In this document: positions 63,256 through 64,000 of the stretch, piece by piece
How the letters are laid out: each line of letters starts with the position of its first letter
How positions within the stretch are numbered: position 1 is the first letter of the stretch
NCBI RefSeq assembly: GCF_028735875.1
Contig: NZ_CP117834.1
Coordinates: forward strand, 3,336,001-3,400,000
Length of the DNA: 64,000 bases
Reading direction: 5' to 3'
From: Shouchella hunanensis
GTDB taxonomy: Bacteria; Bacillota; Bacilli; Bacillales; Bacillaceae_D
Translations under genes and position numbers: made by a program
The notes under the pieces: generated by a model
The model's input: only the letters and a program-made list of their open reading frames with translations
Databases searched by the model: none
Told to the model about the DNA's origin: nothing

Positions 63256-64000
63256 ATGTCAGTAAAGTCAGCGGTTCGTGTTTTACGAATTTTTGAACTC
63301 TTGAGTACACATAAAGAAGGCTTAACAATAAAACAAATTAGTACGTTGTTGCATTTTCCTCAGAGTAGCACGTCAGCGCTTATGCAAACCCTTGTTCATG
63401 AGAACTATGTAACGATTCAGCAACGTCAGCTGTATATACTTGGACCTAAACTAATCCCAATTGGTCAGGCTGCGCTCGAATCTATTGATCTGTTATCTTT
63501 AGCCACACCTTCACTAAAGCAGTTACAAAGAGCAGTACGAGAAACCGTTTTTATGGCAACGCTTGTTAATGGTGAGTTAGTCTATATTGCAAAAATGGAT
63601 AGCGACCGATCCATTCGTACATCAGCTTATTTAGGGGCGAAAAACCCTCTTTACTGTACTGGCTTAGGCAAAGTCTATTTAGCGTTTATGGAAGATACTG
63701 AACGGGATGACTATTTTGAAAACATTGTTTTGGAACCGATTACAGAATGTACTATGACGAGTAAAAGCGATCTTCGTGCACGTTTAACGATGTATCGAAG
63801 TCAAGGCTACGCAATTGATAATGAAGAACATGAAGAAGGATTGGTTTGTTTTGCTGCACCTATTTTTGGAAGTGTAGGCTCCATAGAAGCAGCCGTTAGT
63901 GTAGCAGGACCTAAAGAGAGAATGATAAAACACAAACATTCTATTATAAGGCATTTAAGAGAAACGACGACACTCATTTCTAGCAACCTTGGCTATAAAT
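63256..64000 (+). CDS. IclR-family transcriptional regulator (3' end outside window)
   Basis: 248 codons are visible from ATG 63256, after GGAGGGTG, and the frame is open to the window edge, so only a few residues are probably missing. N-terminal wHTH (SAVRVLRIFELLSTHKEGLTIKQISTLLHFPQSSTSALMQTL) and a GAF-like IclR effector domain (about 70-240) with LVYIAKMDSDRSIRTSAYLGAKNPLYCTGLGKVYLAF and IDNEEHEEGLVCFAAPIF. Such proteins usually regulate adjacent carboxylate or sugar catabolic genes; those would lie to the right of this window. Confidence 0.9.
   Translation, partial: MSVKSAVRVLRIFELLSTHKEGLTIKQISTLLHFPQSSTSALMQTLVHENYVTIQQRQLYILGPKLIPIGQAALESIDLLSLATPSLKQLQRAVRETVFMATLVNGELVYIAKMDSDRSIRTSAYLGAKNPLYCTGLGKVYLAFMEDTERDDYFENIVLEPITECTMTSKSDLRARLTMYRSQGYAIDNEEHEEGLVCFAAPIFGSVGSIEAAVSVAGPKERMIKHKHSIIRHLRETTTLISSNLGYK

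Overview
The window looks like chromosomal DNA of a low-to-mid GC, endospore-forming Bacillaceae species. Markers are a spoIISA/spoIISB pair, a YheC/YheD-type spore ATP-grasp protein, yeeI, clpE with a CtsR box, ykoEDC behind a TPP riboswitch, a YtvA-type LOV-STAS protein and a pucR ureide cluster. Gene content (NhaC antiporter, kynUBA, several M20 amidohydrolases) would fit an alkaliphile-leaning Bacillus relative, but this is inference and the species is not identified. No insertion sequence, prophage, CRISPR array, rRNA or tRNA was recognised.

Layout. 1-760: the tail of an unidentified acidic protein, then a scar joining an aldo/keto reductase start to the end of an AraC-type regulator. 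775-7279: gndA, a methyltransferase, a secreted peptidoglycan-binding/3D protein, a CDF metal exporter, a branched-chain aminotransferase and a HAD phosphatase. 7309-10279: TPP riboswitch, terminator and the ykoE-ykoD-ykoC thiamine-related ECF transporter. 10297-13661: mpg and a reverse-strand kynU-kynB-kynA operon turning tryptophan into anthranilate. 13846-18740: YheC/D-like protein, clpE and an Eis-like acetyltransferase. 18877-22241: two luciferase-like monooxygenases bracketing a SpoIIS toxin-antitoxin pair whose 50-residue antitoxin starts with GTG. 22375-35206: mccA-mccB, exoA, yeeI, a membrane PH-like protein, a folate cyclo-ligase-like protein, an ATP-grasp protein, sufT-like, an SDR, nhaC and katG with tandem PerR-like boxes.

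35707-41672 is an amino-sugar operon: lipoprotein, two permeases, a cytoplasmic NagZ-type hexosaminidase and a ROK repressor, without its own ATPase. 42048-47451 is an abgT operon: an AbgT transporter, two M20 amidohydrolases and an unusual regulator, which together suggest import and hydrolysis of an acyl- or aroyl-amino acid. 47485-50305 holds an XRE-TPR regulator and putP; putP is preceded by a 16-codon leader ORF and a terminator. 50872-58196 is a ureide cluster: pucG and pucF on the reverse strand, then pucR, a YfcC-family carrier and allantoinase forward. It takes allantoin through allantoate and ureidoglycine, with a carrier family not usually assigned to this pathway. 58252-64000: LOV-STAS photoreceptor, a YtkA-like lipoprotein with a PepSY membrane protein, a TetR/MFS pair sharing the same 16-bp operator, and an IclR-type regulator cut by the window end.

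The best leads are the SpoIIS pair, the TetR/MFS operator pair, the putP leader ORF, the carrier in the ureide cluster, and the two transport operons with atypical regulators. No wholly new system could be demonstrated from sequence reading alone.
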